Assembly (NCBI GenBank): GCA_947095535.1
Contig: OX352774.1
Span: 68,572,416 to 68,636,415 of the forward strand
DNA length: 64,000 bases
Source of the DNA: Poecilobothrus nobilitatus
Taxonomy: Eukaryota > Arthropoda > Insecta > Diptera > Dolichopodidae
Direction of reading: 5' to 3'
Positions 37,961-50,839 of this stretch are shown one piece after another (positions within the stretch are counted from its first letter, which is position 1; every line of letters begins with the position of its first letter). The notes beneath the pieces are model-generated. The model was not told the DNA's origin. It saw only the letters and a program-made list of their open reading frames with translations, and did no database searches. Made by a program: the position numbers and the translations under genes.

Positions 37961-39452
37961 AGAGAAATTAAGAAAAGAAAAAAAAAAAAAAAAGAAAAAA
38001 AGACAAGCAATGAAAAACTATAATATATAATTTAAAAAAAAAAAAAAACGATATACATAAATATAAATTGTACTTACCATACATTGAAATATAAAGTGCT
38101 TAGATTCTGCTTTTAGTTTAGAAGTAAGTATGTTTAGTACTAACATACAATAATATACAAGAGTAAATTTAAAAAAAAACAAAAACAAAAAAAAAAAAAT
38201 GAAAAAATAAAAGAAATATTTTATCATATACATATAAGTATGTTTAGCATACAAAATTCACATCGCTCAGAATTATGTACGCCACTGTTTATAGCGGCAC
38301 GCTTTTATATAATTAATAATTAATTACAAATATAATAATTTTTGTTGTTATTATGTTCTTTTTTAGAAGTTTTTTTGTTTTTTTTTTTTTAAAAAATATA
38401 TAAAATCAATAAACCTATTAAAAAATTTTTTAAATAAATTCTACATAACACAATTTTTAACGTAAGATTTTAGAAAAAAAAAAAACAAAAATAACTACTT
38501 ACTAACCTTATATCTCTATACGCATTCTGTAATTTTTTTCTATAATACATCGATCGAAATTTTTTTAAAAAAGAAAATTTCAACTTTTTTTTTTTTCTTT
38601 CTTTCAAAATTCAAAATTCAATATTCAAAATTAAATGTAAATTAATTTAAAAAAAAAAAAAAAGCTTTCCTTCCATTTTGCTGTAGTAAATTTATTAAAA
38701 ATTAAATTATTAAAAAAAAAAAAAAAAAAAAAACCAAAATTTTAAAAATTCTATGTAAAATTTCAAATAATATGTAATCATACTAAAAATTTTAATACCT
38801 ATTTGCTAATAATACAATACTTAAAAAAGAACAAAAATATCAAAAAAAAAATTTTAAGCAATCCAGTAAGTTAATTTTCAAATAACTTTCATTAATTTTT
38901 TGTTATTTTTTTTTTTTAAATTTAAACAAATTTTATAAACATAAAAAATTTTTATAAAATCTCTTATTTAAAATATTTCTAAAAAGAAAATCTAAAAAAA
39001 TTGGGATACAATTTAATGTAATAAATTTATTTAACCCGTTATTTGCGATACGTATCCTTTAGAAGCTAAGAAGAACAAATAAATTGTGGAAATCAAAAAA
39101 ATTTGATTTTAGATTAAAGACACAGAATATATGGAACACATACTACATATGTATAAATAATATCTTAAAAAAAATTCACTTAAACAAATATCTCCTGTTA
39201 TCAAAGGCCTATATAAACAAATAAAAGTGTTGTTAAGGGATCAATTCTCTATGTTTTATATACAAAAAAAAAAATGAATCGTAAAACATGATAAAGAAAA
39301 AAGTTTCTATTTAATATAAATTTCGTTTATATAATTTATAATAATTTTTAACAGCTCTAGACTTTTTATGCACTTTCTAGAATGCAATTTATAGTTTGAC
39401 ATAATTTGTATGAGTGAAACAAAACTAAAGTCTAACGACCACATGTCAATAG
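37961..39452. other. 3' flanking AT-rich DNA
   Basis: Poly-A/T tracts and no coding signal. A possible small stem (GCCACTG..TATAGCGGC, about 38281-38300) is too weak to interpret. Confidence 0.5.
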
Positions 39453-39518
39453 ACTAATTATACACTAATTAGAAGAGATTGTAATCTTGATTTTGATGCC
39501 AGTGATCTTTTCTTAATT

Positions 39519-39773
39519 ATGTATCAAGAAATGTTTCCAATGAATGTTTCAAATGAAATTATAAATAATATCATTTTCGATGAATTTCAATGTGTTGAAC
39601 CATGTATAATATCATGTCAAACAAAGCAAAAACAAACGGTTAACAAATTTTATTTAACCTTTTTAACATATCTTCATTGTTCTTATACATATCCAACATG
39701 TTATCCTAAACATACCTCAACATTTGACATTGTTCCAAAATGTATCTATGATTCAATTTTTAGACAGATTTAA
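39519..39773 (+). CDS. Small cysteine-containing ORF, unknown
   Basis: An 84-codon frame from ATG at 39519 to TAA at 39771-39773. The frame stays open upstream to 39453, after an in-frame TAG, and the upstream residues RRDCNLDFDASDLFLIMYQE look as protein-like as the rest. Six cysteines occur after residue 24, including C-x3-C-x3-C (CVEPCIISC) and later CSYTYPTCYP. Residue use is less dominated by K, N and I than random AT-rich frames. There is no signal peptide, transmembrane segment or known domain. It could be an exon, a decayed gene or a chance frame; I cannot assign a function. Confidence 0.3.
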   Translation: MYQEMFPMNVSNEIINNIIFDEFQCVEPCIISCQTKQKQTVNKFYLTFLTYLHCSYTYPTCYPKHTSTFDIVPKCIYDSIFRQI

Positions 39774-40551
39774 TTAAGGCCTAACAACAAAACAGAAACA
39801 TACCAAAAATAAAAAAAAAAAATTATATTCAGTGATCGGTTCCTAATATAATAATTTAAATCTGCATATTCCAAGGGATACATCGTATAAATAAATTTGA
39901 AGTTTTCTTGTACTTTTAATAACGGTAGCCTATAATCGACTGCTTAATTTAAAATGGTCATAGGTAGCAAAAAACAAGGAACTTAATTTTTAACACTTTA
40001 AAAACTAAATAACAAAACATTATGAAGTAAATTGGAATAAAAATAAATTGTAATAATATTTTATAAATTTTAGATTTTAAATTTTTATTTTTTCTTGAAT
40101 AATGAATAAAAATTTTTTTTTCCTATCTTAAACATTACCAATATTGTATTAATAATAATTAAATAATCATAGTATTATAGTTTTCAATAAGTATAATTTT
40201 ATTTTAAATAAATATTTTTTTACTTAATTAAAATAGTAAAAATTTTGGCATTTAAGGAAAATTAAATTGATATAGAAAACAAAAAGACAAAAAAATTGTG
40301 ATAACATAAAAAAATTAAAAAAAAACATAAAATAAAAATATAAGAAAAAAAAAAAAAATGGAATTAAAATGTGTGCGCATTAATAAAATATTAATTATAT
40401 TTAAAAAAAAAAAAAATAAAATAAAAATGAAAAAACTAATTATTCCTAATTGTTAAAAATGTATTTTAGATGTAAATGTTTGATAAAAGTTTACATTGTT
40501 TAACCGCATTAAATATCAGTATTTTGTTATTATTATTATTATTTTTTTTTT
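39774..40551. other. AT-rich noncoding DNA
   Basis: Nothing recognisable beyond A/T tracts. Confidence 0.55.
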
Positions 40552-40785
40552 TTAACACGTTCAGTCGCGACGCTTCGGCGAACACAAAAAAATATCTTGC
40601 TGCACAATTTAAATGAATCACCATATAGTCGTCATACACAATTAATGTTTCTGTCTCTCACATTTCGACATCTACATTAACTATGGAAAAGAAAAGAAGA
40701 AGAAATATTATATGTGCTCCTCGGTGATTACATTGAAATTTGAAACATTTTTTTTTCTTATTTTGATGCGGACTAAACGTGTTAA
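40552..40785. mobile_element. piggyBac-like MITE, 226 bp, TTAA target site
   Basis: TTAA at 40552-40555 and 40782-40785 flank an interior that begins CACGTTCAGTCGCGACGC and ends GCGGACTAAACGTG. The ends are inverted repeats over about 13 bp (CACGTT(C/T)AGTC). TTAA duplication with CAC/CCC-type ends is the signature of piggyBac-type transposition. There is no coding capacity, so it is nonautonomous. It carries one of the few GC-rich bursts in this part of the window. Confidence 0.75.
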
Positions 40786-41146
40786 ATGCTTGATTACATT
40801 TTTTTTTTTTTTATTCTGTGTTATGTATATTTTACGTTACATATTTTATATTTTTTTTGTCATTTCAATAATAACATATATTTTTTTGTGATAAGTTATT
40901 TAAAAAATACACATACATGTATTCAAAAATAAAACACAAATATTTTAACAAATTATTGTTTAATATTTGAATAATAAAAAAAATTATATATATTAATTTT
41001 TTATTTTATTTTTCATTTTTTATTTTATATAATAATAATTGTTTGTTCTACAGTAAATAGTTTTTATTTATTGTGGATGGTCTTGGATGGTCCTATATAT
41101 ACATAGATGGTTTTATTTTTTAGTCTGTTAATATTTCAGTTCCACT

Positions 41147-42156
41147 TTAACCCTTTTTCGGTCGGATATTCTGATTTAAGTTGAAAACAGAATATAATAT
41201 TGAAATTCTGTGGTGTTCGACGAATTTCTACCGATGCCGACTGAAGCAATCAATTATATAGGAACAAATACTAAGAAAATTAAAAGAACAACCAAATATC
41301 AAAATTAAAAATGAAGAGAATAAATAATTGTAAAAATTGTTTGAATTATTGCATTTACATTAGTCGTTTCTACAAAATTCATTTTTTTAATTTTAATTTT
41401 ACATGATTCACTCGTCACTGTTTTCAATATTTTTTTACTAATTTATCTTTAAAAGATTTAGCTTTCTTTAAGTGATATTATCGTATATCATAGGTATTTT
41501 TTTAAAACTTCGACGTTTTTTTTTTATTGTGAAGTTTGCTTCGATTTAGCATCATTGATTTTAGCAATTATATTCAGTCTTATCATAAATAAACCATAAA
41601 ACCAATAAGCAATAAAAATCAAATGCATGTTTTTGCAATAATTTTTGCAAATTTTTTGTCTACCAGAAATTATAGAATTCGTGACAGAAACGTCAATATT
41701 GATATTTCTAACATTTTTTTTTTATCGTCATCTTGTTTTTGACATTTTAGAAAATGACCATACTTTATCCTAATAAATGAAACGTTACTATTGATATTAA
41801 AAATAGAATAGACACAAGGACTATCTTTTTTTTAAGATGTCATAACAAGGCTTTAAGTTAAACTGTTTGAGTCATGCAATGATTTTTTTTTGTCGACCCT
41901 TTTTTTAAAATAGATCGATCAAAAATTTTTATTTTATACATTATTGGCTCTTTTATATCAATATTTTTGTGTATACAACTAAGCAAATTGCAATATAAAA
42001 TAAATTTTATTTACCGTTATTTTTTTCTTTCACCTTCCCACATTAGCTTTAAATTTTAGCTTTTTTTTTTGTTTTTAAACGCATAAATTATATTTTGAAA
42101 TATTTGTACTAGCGGAAAGTACAATTGAAAATTTCGTCTCGATCGCAAAGGGTTAA
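41147..42156. mobile_element. piggyBac-like nonautonomous element, ~1.0 kb
   Basis: TTAA at 41147-41150 and 42153-42156 flank 1002 bp beginning CCCTTTTTCGGTCGG and ending CGATCGCAAAGGG. The ends pair as CCCTTTKYSRRTCG. The interior is AT-rich with no transposase. The structure parallels the 226-bp element 360 bp upstream, but the internal sequences differ, so they are separate families. Confidence 0.7.
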
Positions 42157-42215
42157 TAATTTGCTTATACATTTATATGCACACACCATTACACCATTTC
42201 TTTTCATAAAAAATT

Positions 42216-43084
42216 ATGTCCGTCTTTAATCTTATTTCTAAAATTTATGCAAAAGAGGACTTATTAGAAAAGCTAATAAAAAATGAATCTTCTGATGTGA
42301 ATATGTACTTTAAGGATTCGACACATATTTCAGAACTCCGATGTCAAGTCAAAGTAAGATTTAAAAAATATTGTAATTTCTAAAGGAGTTTTATGAATAT
42401 TTTCAAAGTACAAAATAAAAATGCTGCAAACTATAAATATTTTTTTTTATTAGATTTAAAAAAAACTTTATGAAATACTTTTGTAAATTGCATAATATTT
42501 TGATCACTAAAGCTAGATTCGCCTGAATCATCCTATTTAAAACTAAAAAATACGAATTAATGAATTTTAAAAACTAGATTTTCTACAGTAAAATCAGTAT
42601 GGAAAATATGATGTCTCAAATTTGAAAAGACTCTGAAAACCTCTGCAAGACAAACACAAATGTTTAGGTTGAAATAATCTAATTCATTTTTGTCAATATC
42701 TGCATAGGTAGAGGGTTTATAAATATTTCACAAGAACGTTCATCGTGTCACGTGTGCGATATCAAAATATATCTGTGTGATTAAATACTATTTCGTGACC
42801 CTACTTGCAGCACTGTTATGGTGCGCGCTTTCTGTATAAATATTATTTGTGCCATGGAAATATTGAATGAGATTTTAAAGCTCTACCTCGAACATCAAAT
42901 TAGTAGCCCCAGCTTCAGAACGCATCAATTTTAACACAAGCGTAATATTTAATTTTACTTAACAGAGAACTGGTATATGGTGCGCGCTCATAGAAATGTT
43001 TGTACACTGTGTTATTTGAACGTGTAACAAAGTAATATTATTTTACAGATAGACTCATTTATACCAAAACACAGCTTAAATTGA
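42216..43084 (+). CDS. Candidate two-exon micro-gene, unknown product
   Basis: ATG at 42216 opens a 46-codon exon (MSVFNLISKIYAKEDLLEKL..., ending ISELRCQVK) that stops exactly at a good donor, AAA|GTAAGA (42353/42354). After a 695-bp intron a TTTTACAG acceptor gives a phase-matching exon 43049-43084 coding IDSFIPKHSLN and a TGA stop. The product would be 57 residues. The first exon has a plausible amphipathic helix (KIYAKEDLLEKLIKN). The intron is richer in GC than usual here and holds another 26-codon frame (42854-42934). I know no homologue; this is an unproven prediction. Confidence 0.3.
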
Positions 43085-43779
43085 CAAATGAAAACAGAAC
43101 TGTGGAAAAAAGCATAAGTTTTCAATGAAACGTTTTTGCCAGAAGCATTTCAATGATAGCTTTAACTGGCGCCTAAGATAATACTGCAAGAAGTAAAAAT
43201 TTTCAAAGAAAAAATAATCATCATGTTTTTCCACATTATTATCCCGATATTTATTTCATGCGGTCGAATAACGGTCTTCTTTAAAAAAAAAAAAAAAAGC
43301 CTTATTTTCCACATACAGAAACATAAAAAAGAAATTTACAAAATTATGGAATCAGCTGATATAATTTATAAATATATATAATGAATTCGGCATAGATAGT
43401 TTGCCCTTAATTAATAAATCCCCTATAGCGTCCCTATTGAAATTCAAAAAATTAGCTCTTCCCAAACTAATTTTTGTCTAACAACATAGATGTACTTCAA
43501 TATTTCGAACAGTTTAAAAAGATAAAAGTTAGAGGGATTTAAAAACAAAGAATCTCTTTTTTATGAAGGTGATTTTTCTCACATAATTAAACGAGAATTA
43601 TTTTTATTTAAAAAAAAATATGCATAAATTTTTTATTTTTTTGCAATACACTATCAAAAAATTAAAAATTTTAAAGTGATTATATATGTATGTATCTATG
43701 TATGTATGTATAAATTGAAATAACATAAATTTCATATATTTTTTCATAATGATAGAAGACATGAAATTATAAGTGCCAT
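43085..43779. other. Intergenic AT-rich DNA
   Basis: No gene. AATAAA on the minus strand at 43637-43632 is a likely poly(A) signal for the UPF0193 gene, about 143 bases past its stop. Confidence 0.5.
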
Positions 43780-45000
43780 TTATTTTTTCACTTTCTCTTC
43801 AGCTTCTTTTTGTTTTTGTAATGATAACTGCAAATTAAAATCTTCAATTTGTTTCATTTTTTCAAGTTGTTCTGTATCATCTATTTTCTTTTGTATTGCT
43901 CTGATTTCTCGAAGTTTTGATGCTATTTGTTGATGTATTAAATCACGATATTTTCTACCTTCACCAATTTGATCCATTTCAGCTAGCCATTCAGCTCGTT
44001 CATCAATTCCTTGTAATACTTAAAAAAAAAAATTTTATTTGTTTGAAAAAAAAAACAAAAGATGTTCTACAATTGTATATAATCTATAGAACAAATATAG
44101 GATAACGTAGGGGCGATATAAAAATAAACAAAAACTTAAATTGCAAGAGGTGCCCTAATGGCTTGGTAACAGTTCTCAAAGTAAATGTATCAAATATTAA
44201 TTGAAAAGTAGACCTCTTCTTGATTATATGTTAATATTACTTGGTTGTTTGTTCCTAGGCTATCAACCCTATTATACATATTATTATTATAAATACTTCA
44301 TTCTTATTTTATCAAACACCATTTTATAAATTATATAAATTTAATAACTTTAAAAAAAAATTGAATATATTTACTTTCATCAATTTGTTCTTCATATGTT
44401 GTTTCACGATTTTTCTTTTTATACATTGATGGTCTGTATTTAACTTTATTTTGTGTTAAAGGTAATCTTTGACCACACATTGTTTCTTGTAATTTCATTT
44501 TAGCAATATCTGATGGTACTTTTAAATTTGGTAATGGACGAAAACGATTTTGATCATAAGCTCCACTTGCTTTTATCATATCTAATGAACGTTTTTTTTT
44601 ATTTTGATGAGCTCTTTGTAAAATTTCTAATGCAATTTCATCTTCTTCTGAACGTAATGGTTTTTTTATTTCTGGTAATGGTAATGGATCACCTTCACGT
44701 AAATGATAATTAAGTTTCTTTCGAAGTGACATTGAAAGTCGTGATTCAGCCATTAAAACTTAAAATTTATAAAAAATACATTAAAATAAAGATAACTATA
44801 TATGTATATGTATGTATATATGTATATATATATATTACATAATATATGCAAAATAATTACTTACGATTAAGTAAATCATTAGTTTCTTTACTATACTGAA
44901 CTTTTGGAGGATGATAAATACCACCTTTAGCTACCCTTTCGCTAGGCCATTGTGTATCTTCCGTATCCATTCTTCTTGATCTGGACGATTTCAGTTCCAT
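43780..45000 (-). CDS. UPF0193 (EVG1/C22orf23) family protein
   Basis: Three minus-strand exons: 45000-44865, 44758-44375 and 44018-43780. GT-AG introns are 106 and 356 bp and the product is about 252 residues. Recognisable family features are the N-terminal GGIYHPPKVQYS segment, MAESRLSMS(L)RKKL in the second exon, RPLPNLKVPSDIAKMKLQET near the middle, and the C-terminal GIDERAEWLAEMD..G.G.KYR followed by a charged, probably coiled-coil tail that ends in KEAEEKVKK. The family is conserved in animals (human C22orf23, fly UPF0193 homologue) and has no established biochemical role that I can cite. It is predicted to be soluble, with no signal peptide or membrane segment. The start chosen is the ATG that opens the frame in exon 1. 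A second in-frame ATG lies 10 codons further and cannot be excluded. Confidence 0.9.
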
Positions 45001-47601
45001 TGTGTTTTTTAATTAAATGTATTAATTTTAAGTATAAAAAGACAAATTGTTAATTAACAATTTATATATGATATATGTATGTTATATTTGTTTATATCTT
45101 TTATCCCTTCGATATTTTCAATAAAATTTTTTTTTAGTATTTAAAGAAAAAAGTATTTTCAAAAATAAATGTATCTTTTTATATTCATAGTAAAAACTGA
45201 CACTGGATACAACTGTACAAAATGGGGAGCTTCTTCGATCAAACAAATTTTTTTTGAAAATTTTTATAAATTATAACAATCTATAGAAATACAACAATAA
45301 AAGAATTTTGTTGATGGGGGCAACCCCAATATTTATTTATTATTTCCATGAGAATATCTATAAAACTATAATAAGTAATTTTTTGTTATTTATTGTTGTG
45401 CTTCTTATTAAAATTTTTTTGCTTGTCAGTTAAATTGTAAAGGTGAGGTAATTGAATAATTGATAATACAGGAGTTAAAAATAACACTACAGCGTCTTGA
45501 AATTATATTGATACCTTTATGCAAAAAGAAAACTTAAAAAAAAAAAATTTAAATAAACAACTACTTCCGGTTGTAGTAGAAAGAATAACTTTATGGGTTA
45601 GCAAAAAAAACCACTTCCGGATTCCCTAAACCTATACCAAAAAATATAAATGCTATTTTAAGGTTTGAACACAAAACACGTATTGTGAATGTTTTAAATC
45701 TAAATAATTAAGTTTTTTTTTCTGAAATAATAGAATGTTATAAGAAAGTATCGACTTTCGGTTCTTTAATTAATTTTAAAATTTTTTAGAAGCACAAAAG
45801 AACACGTGAAATTTATTTCACTTAAGTAAGGTTAAAGCAGATACACAGATGTTTTAAAAAATTACGTTTTTGAGACCTTAATAAGCTGCAAAAAATCAAA
45901 ATTTATCTAAATATTAAAATTTAATTCTATACTACGTTAACACGTATTCAATAAAGTAAAAAATTTTATTGAATTTATGAGCTAATAATTCAAAAAGCTC
46001 CCAAATTATTTTTTCTCTTGTAAACTTTTCATTTCTAAATTTGATTCTCTTTAAATGATTTTAGAAATAAAAGGAAGTTTTATGTTTGTTAATATGAGTG
46101 TTTATTGCTAAATTGGTATCTTCAAATATTATTTAAATGCATTAAATTTTTTTTAAATACAAGTGACAACAGTATCCATGGCCGTTGAAATATACAGATT
46201 CCTTTTTGAAAAATTGTAACGAATTAAAAATTTTGTTCAGATTTTAGGAGGGCGGTTTGGGAATTTTGCTTAGTGAAATACTATTTATACACTGACACTT
46301 ATTGATTTCGTGAATTTATAAATTATGTGATAAATTGAATAACATATTTTTTAGCATAATATGATATTTATAACATATTTTTTAGCATAATATGATATTT
46401 ATTTTCAGTAAGTAATGCTAATATTCCAGTACTTCTGCTTTTTTTCGACCAAGTTGTCAATGTAAGTAATTTTTAAAACCCTAAAATATCTAAACCTCCA
46501 GTTTTAGTGCGCTTTTTCATATCTTGTTCTATAATAAAACTTAAAATAAGTATAGATATATTTCTTATGTCAATGATGCAAGTTACCTTTAATACCTTCA
46601 CTATTAATTTTCTGTTGTAAACCTAACAGTAAGTTTGAAAAATTTTCTTCTTTCATTGAGTTACAAAATATTCAAATCGCTATCGTTTAAAGATCTTTGC
46701 GACTAACAATTTTTTATTCTCGTATAATATAATTAAGTGATATCGAATCAGCAATCATACTTACATTTGTAACTTTCGTAACTAGCTAGATAGGAACTGG
46801 CTCATAATTTTTAATTAAGAATGATTAACATAAAATTTTTTATTAATATATGTATTTTTATTATAAATTGTTTTTCTTTGTTTTAGTCATAATTGTAATA
46901 AAAAAAAAAAAAGTTATTATAAAAAAAATAGTTATGAAAAAATATATTCTTTCATAGTAAGCATATAAAAAAAAAAATATTTAAATTGTTTACTTTGATG
47001 TGTATATTATTTTTCTTTAATGTGTGATTGGTTGTATAAAACCACTAATTATTTCAATTTATTTCTTTATTGATTATTTTATTATAATTATGATTTAACA
47101 TCAAGAAAACACTTATTTTATTTACATTCATTTAATATAAAATAATATAGGAAGATTAATTAAAATTCGGAACAAATTTACCTTTTCATATTTTAATTTT
47201 CAAATACAATTAATAAATTCACACTTTTACACATGTTACTTTATATAAAACTTTCTTTTTTTTTATATATATGTATATATATATGATATAATTTTGAATA
47301 CAACCTACATTCAGCTTTTAAATAAACTAAAATATTTTATTTGTGCAAAATTTTTATGATTGACAAAAGATTTAATTTAATTTTGATTCTTAAAAGCTAA
47401 TTCAGTTCAATTAAGTTTAAAAAAAAAATTAATAAAAAAAAGGTCTTTCAAAAACATTACTTAAATAAAAAAAATTCAAATTATTAATATTAAATAGTAA
47501 ATAAATTCAAAATTTAATAATAATATATTTTATTTTTTAAAATAAATAAATAGTTAAAAAAAATTTAAAAAATTAAAAAAAAAAAAAAAAACCAATATAA
47601 T
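45001..47601. other. AT-rich intergenic DNA with a 31-bp tandem duplication
   Basis: No gene seen between the UPF0193 start and the PPME1 stop. At 46340-46401 the block TAACATATTTTTTAGCATAA plus 11 bases is present twice in exact tandem. AATAAA on the minus strand at 47534-47529 is a likely PPME1 poly(A) signal, about 68 bases past the stop. Confidence 0.55.
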
Positions 47602-49204
47602 CTAACAGGACGGTAATGGTCCAACAAAATCATTTGCAGCTTCTGCATATTTATTTCGTACCAAATAAGAACCAATTACTTCTGCTAATTCATGAGGACG
47701 ATCTTCTTGTACTGCATGACCACAACGAGCTAAAACCTGCATTTGAAATTTTCCTACGAAATAACAAAAAAAAGAAGAAATCTTGCTGGAGTTCTTTCAA
47801 ATCATCAATATTATACGATAATACCTTGCATTTGGCCAACTGTCAATGCTTTATCTAAGCCATCTATACTTGCTAATATTAGTTGTTTTGTAACATGAAG
47901 ATTTAGAAATTTCTCACTGAGTCCTTCAAACCAACCTTTCCAATATACTTCAGATTTAGATAAATCTATTCTCCATGTATATTTACGATTATTATCTAGT
48001 TCATTACTGTTTGCAGCACTGTTTGGTATTTTAAATTTAGCAGGTGGTTCTTCATTTGAAAAATCTGTTTCTTCATTTTCATCTATACTTAAGGGGTTTT
48101 TGAAAATACTTTGTTTATTTGGTTCTTCATATTCATCATCAGGTAATGGTAATTCATTAGTTGATAATTTTTTTGTTGTACAACTACAATATATGTAAAT
48201 ATTTATTAATGTAAGTTTATAAGTCTAGACTTAAGATATCTTTTATTTTGTATTACTTAATAATTTGTCCTGGCATTGACACCTTAGCACTATCAACATT
48301 TCGAATTTGACCACTTCTAACACACCATTCAATTGCATTCGGAATACTTTTGAAAAAATTTGGTCTTGATCTTAAAAAACTTTGCATACTAGCCAAAGCA
48401 TCCATAGCAGTACCTTCTACAACATCAATTACTGTCACACCTATTAGTGTTGGTATTAGTTCCATACTAGCTATATGTACTGCTATAGCTCCACCCATTG
48501 AATGTCCTATTAAGTATAATGGAGGGCATTCATCTGGATACATAACAGAAATTAACTTTCCAACATCACTAAAAATTAACTTTTTTTTAAAAAAAAATAA
48601 TTTAATAGGATTTAAAATTTACGTTGCCAATGTTTCTGCTGAAAGATCTTCATCATTATCAGTAATTGAATCACCATGACCTCTTAAATCAATACATAAA
48701 CACTGACAATGTATCATTTCTGTAATTTCCATCTAATACGTATAAAACAAAATTTTAAAACTTATATCAAAAATTAATTGTTTAAATAAATTACACTTAA
48801 ATATGACCAAGTTAACCCAGAATATCCACCACCATGTAACATCAGTAATACTGGTCCCGGTTTTTCTGGTTCTTTTGTTTTGTAAACTCGAAAAGTGTTC
48901 TTATCATCAATTTCGATGTCTTCTTTTACATCAAAAAATTCATCCCACATTTTTGGTGTATAATCTTTACTTTTTGAACCTCTCCTTAACGATGGATCAC
49001 TAAAATGGCCAAAAAGATTATAAAATTCAAGGTTCATTTGCAAAAAAAAAAAAAAAAAAAACGCAATCAAGGGCAATACGAAATTATTTTGGCAATTTTT
49101 AAAGGTTTGCTTTTTATATAAACTTACAATTTTGAAACTCGACCTGGCATCGCTCCAGATGGTGGTAAACGATTTTTCATCATTGATCTTTGTAAATTTG
49201 ACAT
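47602..49204 (-). CDS. PPME1: Protein phosphatase methylesterase 1 (PME-1)
   Basis: Six minus-strand exons: 49204-49128, 48999-48795, 48732-48623, 48568-48257, 48183-47825 and 47753-47602. Introns are GT-AG (128, 62, 54, 73 and 71 bp) and the product is about 404 residues (human 386). The enzyme is an alpha/beta hydrolase that removes the C-terminal methyl ester from the PP2A catalytic subunit. Visible hallmarks are SGAMPGRVSK at the N-terminus, LHGGG at residues 80-84 (oxyanion region), the nucleophile Ser154 in GHSMGG, Asp179 in VIDVVEGTAMDAL, SGQIRN..S..VSMPGQ, and His367 in the RCGHAVQED motif. The catalytic triad is complete. Residues about 236-300 form an acidic linker that varies in the family and accounts for the extra length. 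TWRI.L....YW.GWF.GLS follows it. A cytosolic/nuclear soluble protein; there is no sign of pseudogenisation. Confidence 0.96.
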
Positions 49205-50366
49205 TTTGAAAAAAATATATTATTATTTTAATTAAATTTTTTTTTATTTCGGTAAAATTTTTCTCCCTCTCCAAGCAACACAATCCAAATTGAATTGTTT
49301 TTTTTTTCACTATTCAATGTTTTGACAAATCGGTAAACAGTTTGACGTTTGAGGCGCCTCTTTTATTCAACACTAGAAATTTAAATTTCGTTAAATTCCA
49401 AGTTTTTTCTTACTAGAAAATTTCAGTTAAAATTGAAAAATTCTGTTTGCATCACATTTTTTAAAAATGTTAAAAGCTTTATTAATATCTAAATTTTATT
49501 AAAAAATTTTATTATTAGTGAATTGTAAATTTTAAAAATTAAAATAAAAATACATAACCTTAATAAAAACCAAGAAAATAACAAAATATATTGATTATGT
49601 GGTGGAAATTATTTTTTTAAAAAGATTTTAAAAATTATGAACCTATAAAGATTAACATTTAAAACAAAAAAAAAATTTAATAATATCATAAACAATATTT
49701 TTTTATTACTTATTAGGGGTCTTCACGTAAATGTTCATCGAAGGAGAAAATATTTCCTACTTTATGTGAACGACCCGATGTAAAATTTAAATTGCAAACT
49801 AAAAAATTACAAATGACATATATGTTGATTGGTTTAGAGAAACGTTTATTGGTTATCTTTCAAGATAATAATTGTTGTATGATGATAATTGTTGATTGGT
49901 ATTTTTAAAAAATGTTAGTTGGTTTGGTATCTATCTGTTAAATTATATTATTATTTGAATATTATTATAATATTAATTTTTGAGTTTTGATTTTGGAAAA
50001 TAAATAATTTTTAAATAAAAAAAATGCCAAAAATTTTTAAAGCATTTTTAGAAATAATTTAGTTGAATGTGCTATTTTTATCTGATGCACCCCCAATAAA
50101 TTCTAAAATAGAAACCAAATTAATTCTAAAAACAAAATGTCAAATTAACTTCAAGAAAATATTCTCGATTACCGTCAAAAAAATTTCCTCGAGCAAATAA
50201 AATATGCAATATGGTTAAGGAAGAGGATATTTTAGACGAGGATCCGAGGATCGGTGCAAATTTTTTAAATAATGAACAACAACAATTTCTGTCAAAAATT
50301 TCCTCAAATCCTCCCATCCTCCGATGCAAGATTAGTTTGCACTTTCACGTGATGACTCCTATTATA
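49205..50366. other. Upstream flank of PPME1
   Basis: The PPME1 promoter must lie here. A GACAAATCGGTAAAC..TTTGACGTTTGAGGCGCCTC stretch at 49322-49360 is the least AT-rich part and is the likeliest core region, but no TATA or initiator can be asserted. The rest is AT-rich DNA. Confidence 0.4.
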
Positions 50367-50839
50367 TTAGAGTAAGTTCGGGTATTGTGGTATACCTATT
50401 TGTTATTTTATTATATAACGAAAACTGTAAGACGTAATTCAAAAAAATTACACAAAAAACTTAAAGCAATTAATCGTTTATCATATTTCTTTTGAATTAC
50501 AGTTTTAAATTAATTGTTAAAACGATTGCTTGGAGAAAAGTACTACTATGTCAGAAATTCGGTTTTTGTAAATGGGCGGGTAGTGTGGTACCCCGTGTGC
50601 GTGTAATGTGGTATACCATACTATATTACCAGAAGTGATATTATAAAAGCAAAAATTTTTATTTTTTGAAACAATTAATTTTTTATTCAAAGTTCAATAA
50701 CTTACTTATTTAAATAATATATTCTTAGTCTAAAATAAAATAAAATAAAATAAATATTTAAAATAAATAAATACATAAAAAATATAAAATATTAAATAAA
50801 AACAATACTTCAGTCAGTATCTAATAGTTCGTGAGCATA

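Noticed and set aside
43917..44713. Plus-strand ORFs antisense to the UPF0193 exons
   Set aside because: Shadow frames of the minus-strand coding exons.
48774..49310. Single 178-codon minus-strand ORF as one exon
   Set aside because: It runs through an intron of PPME1. The splice sites at 48999 and 48795 with phase continuity and family similarity show that only part is coding.
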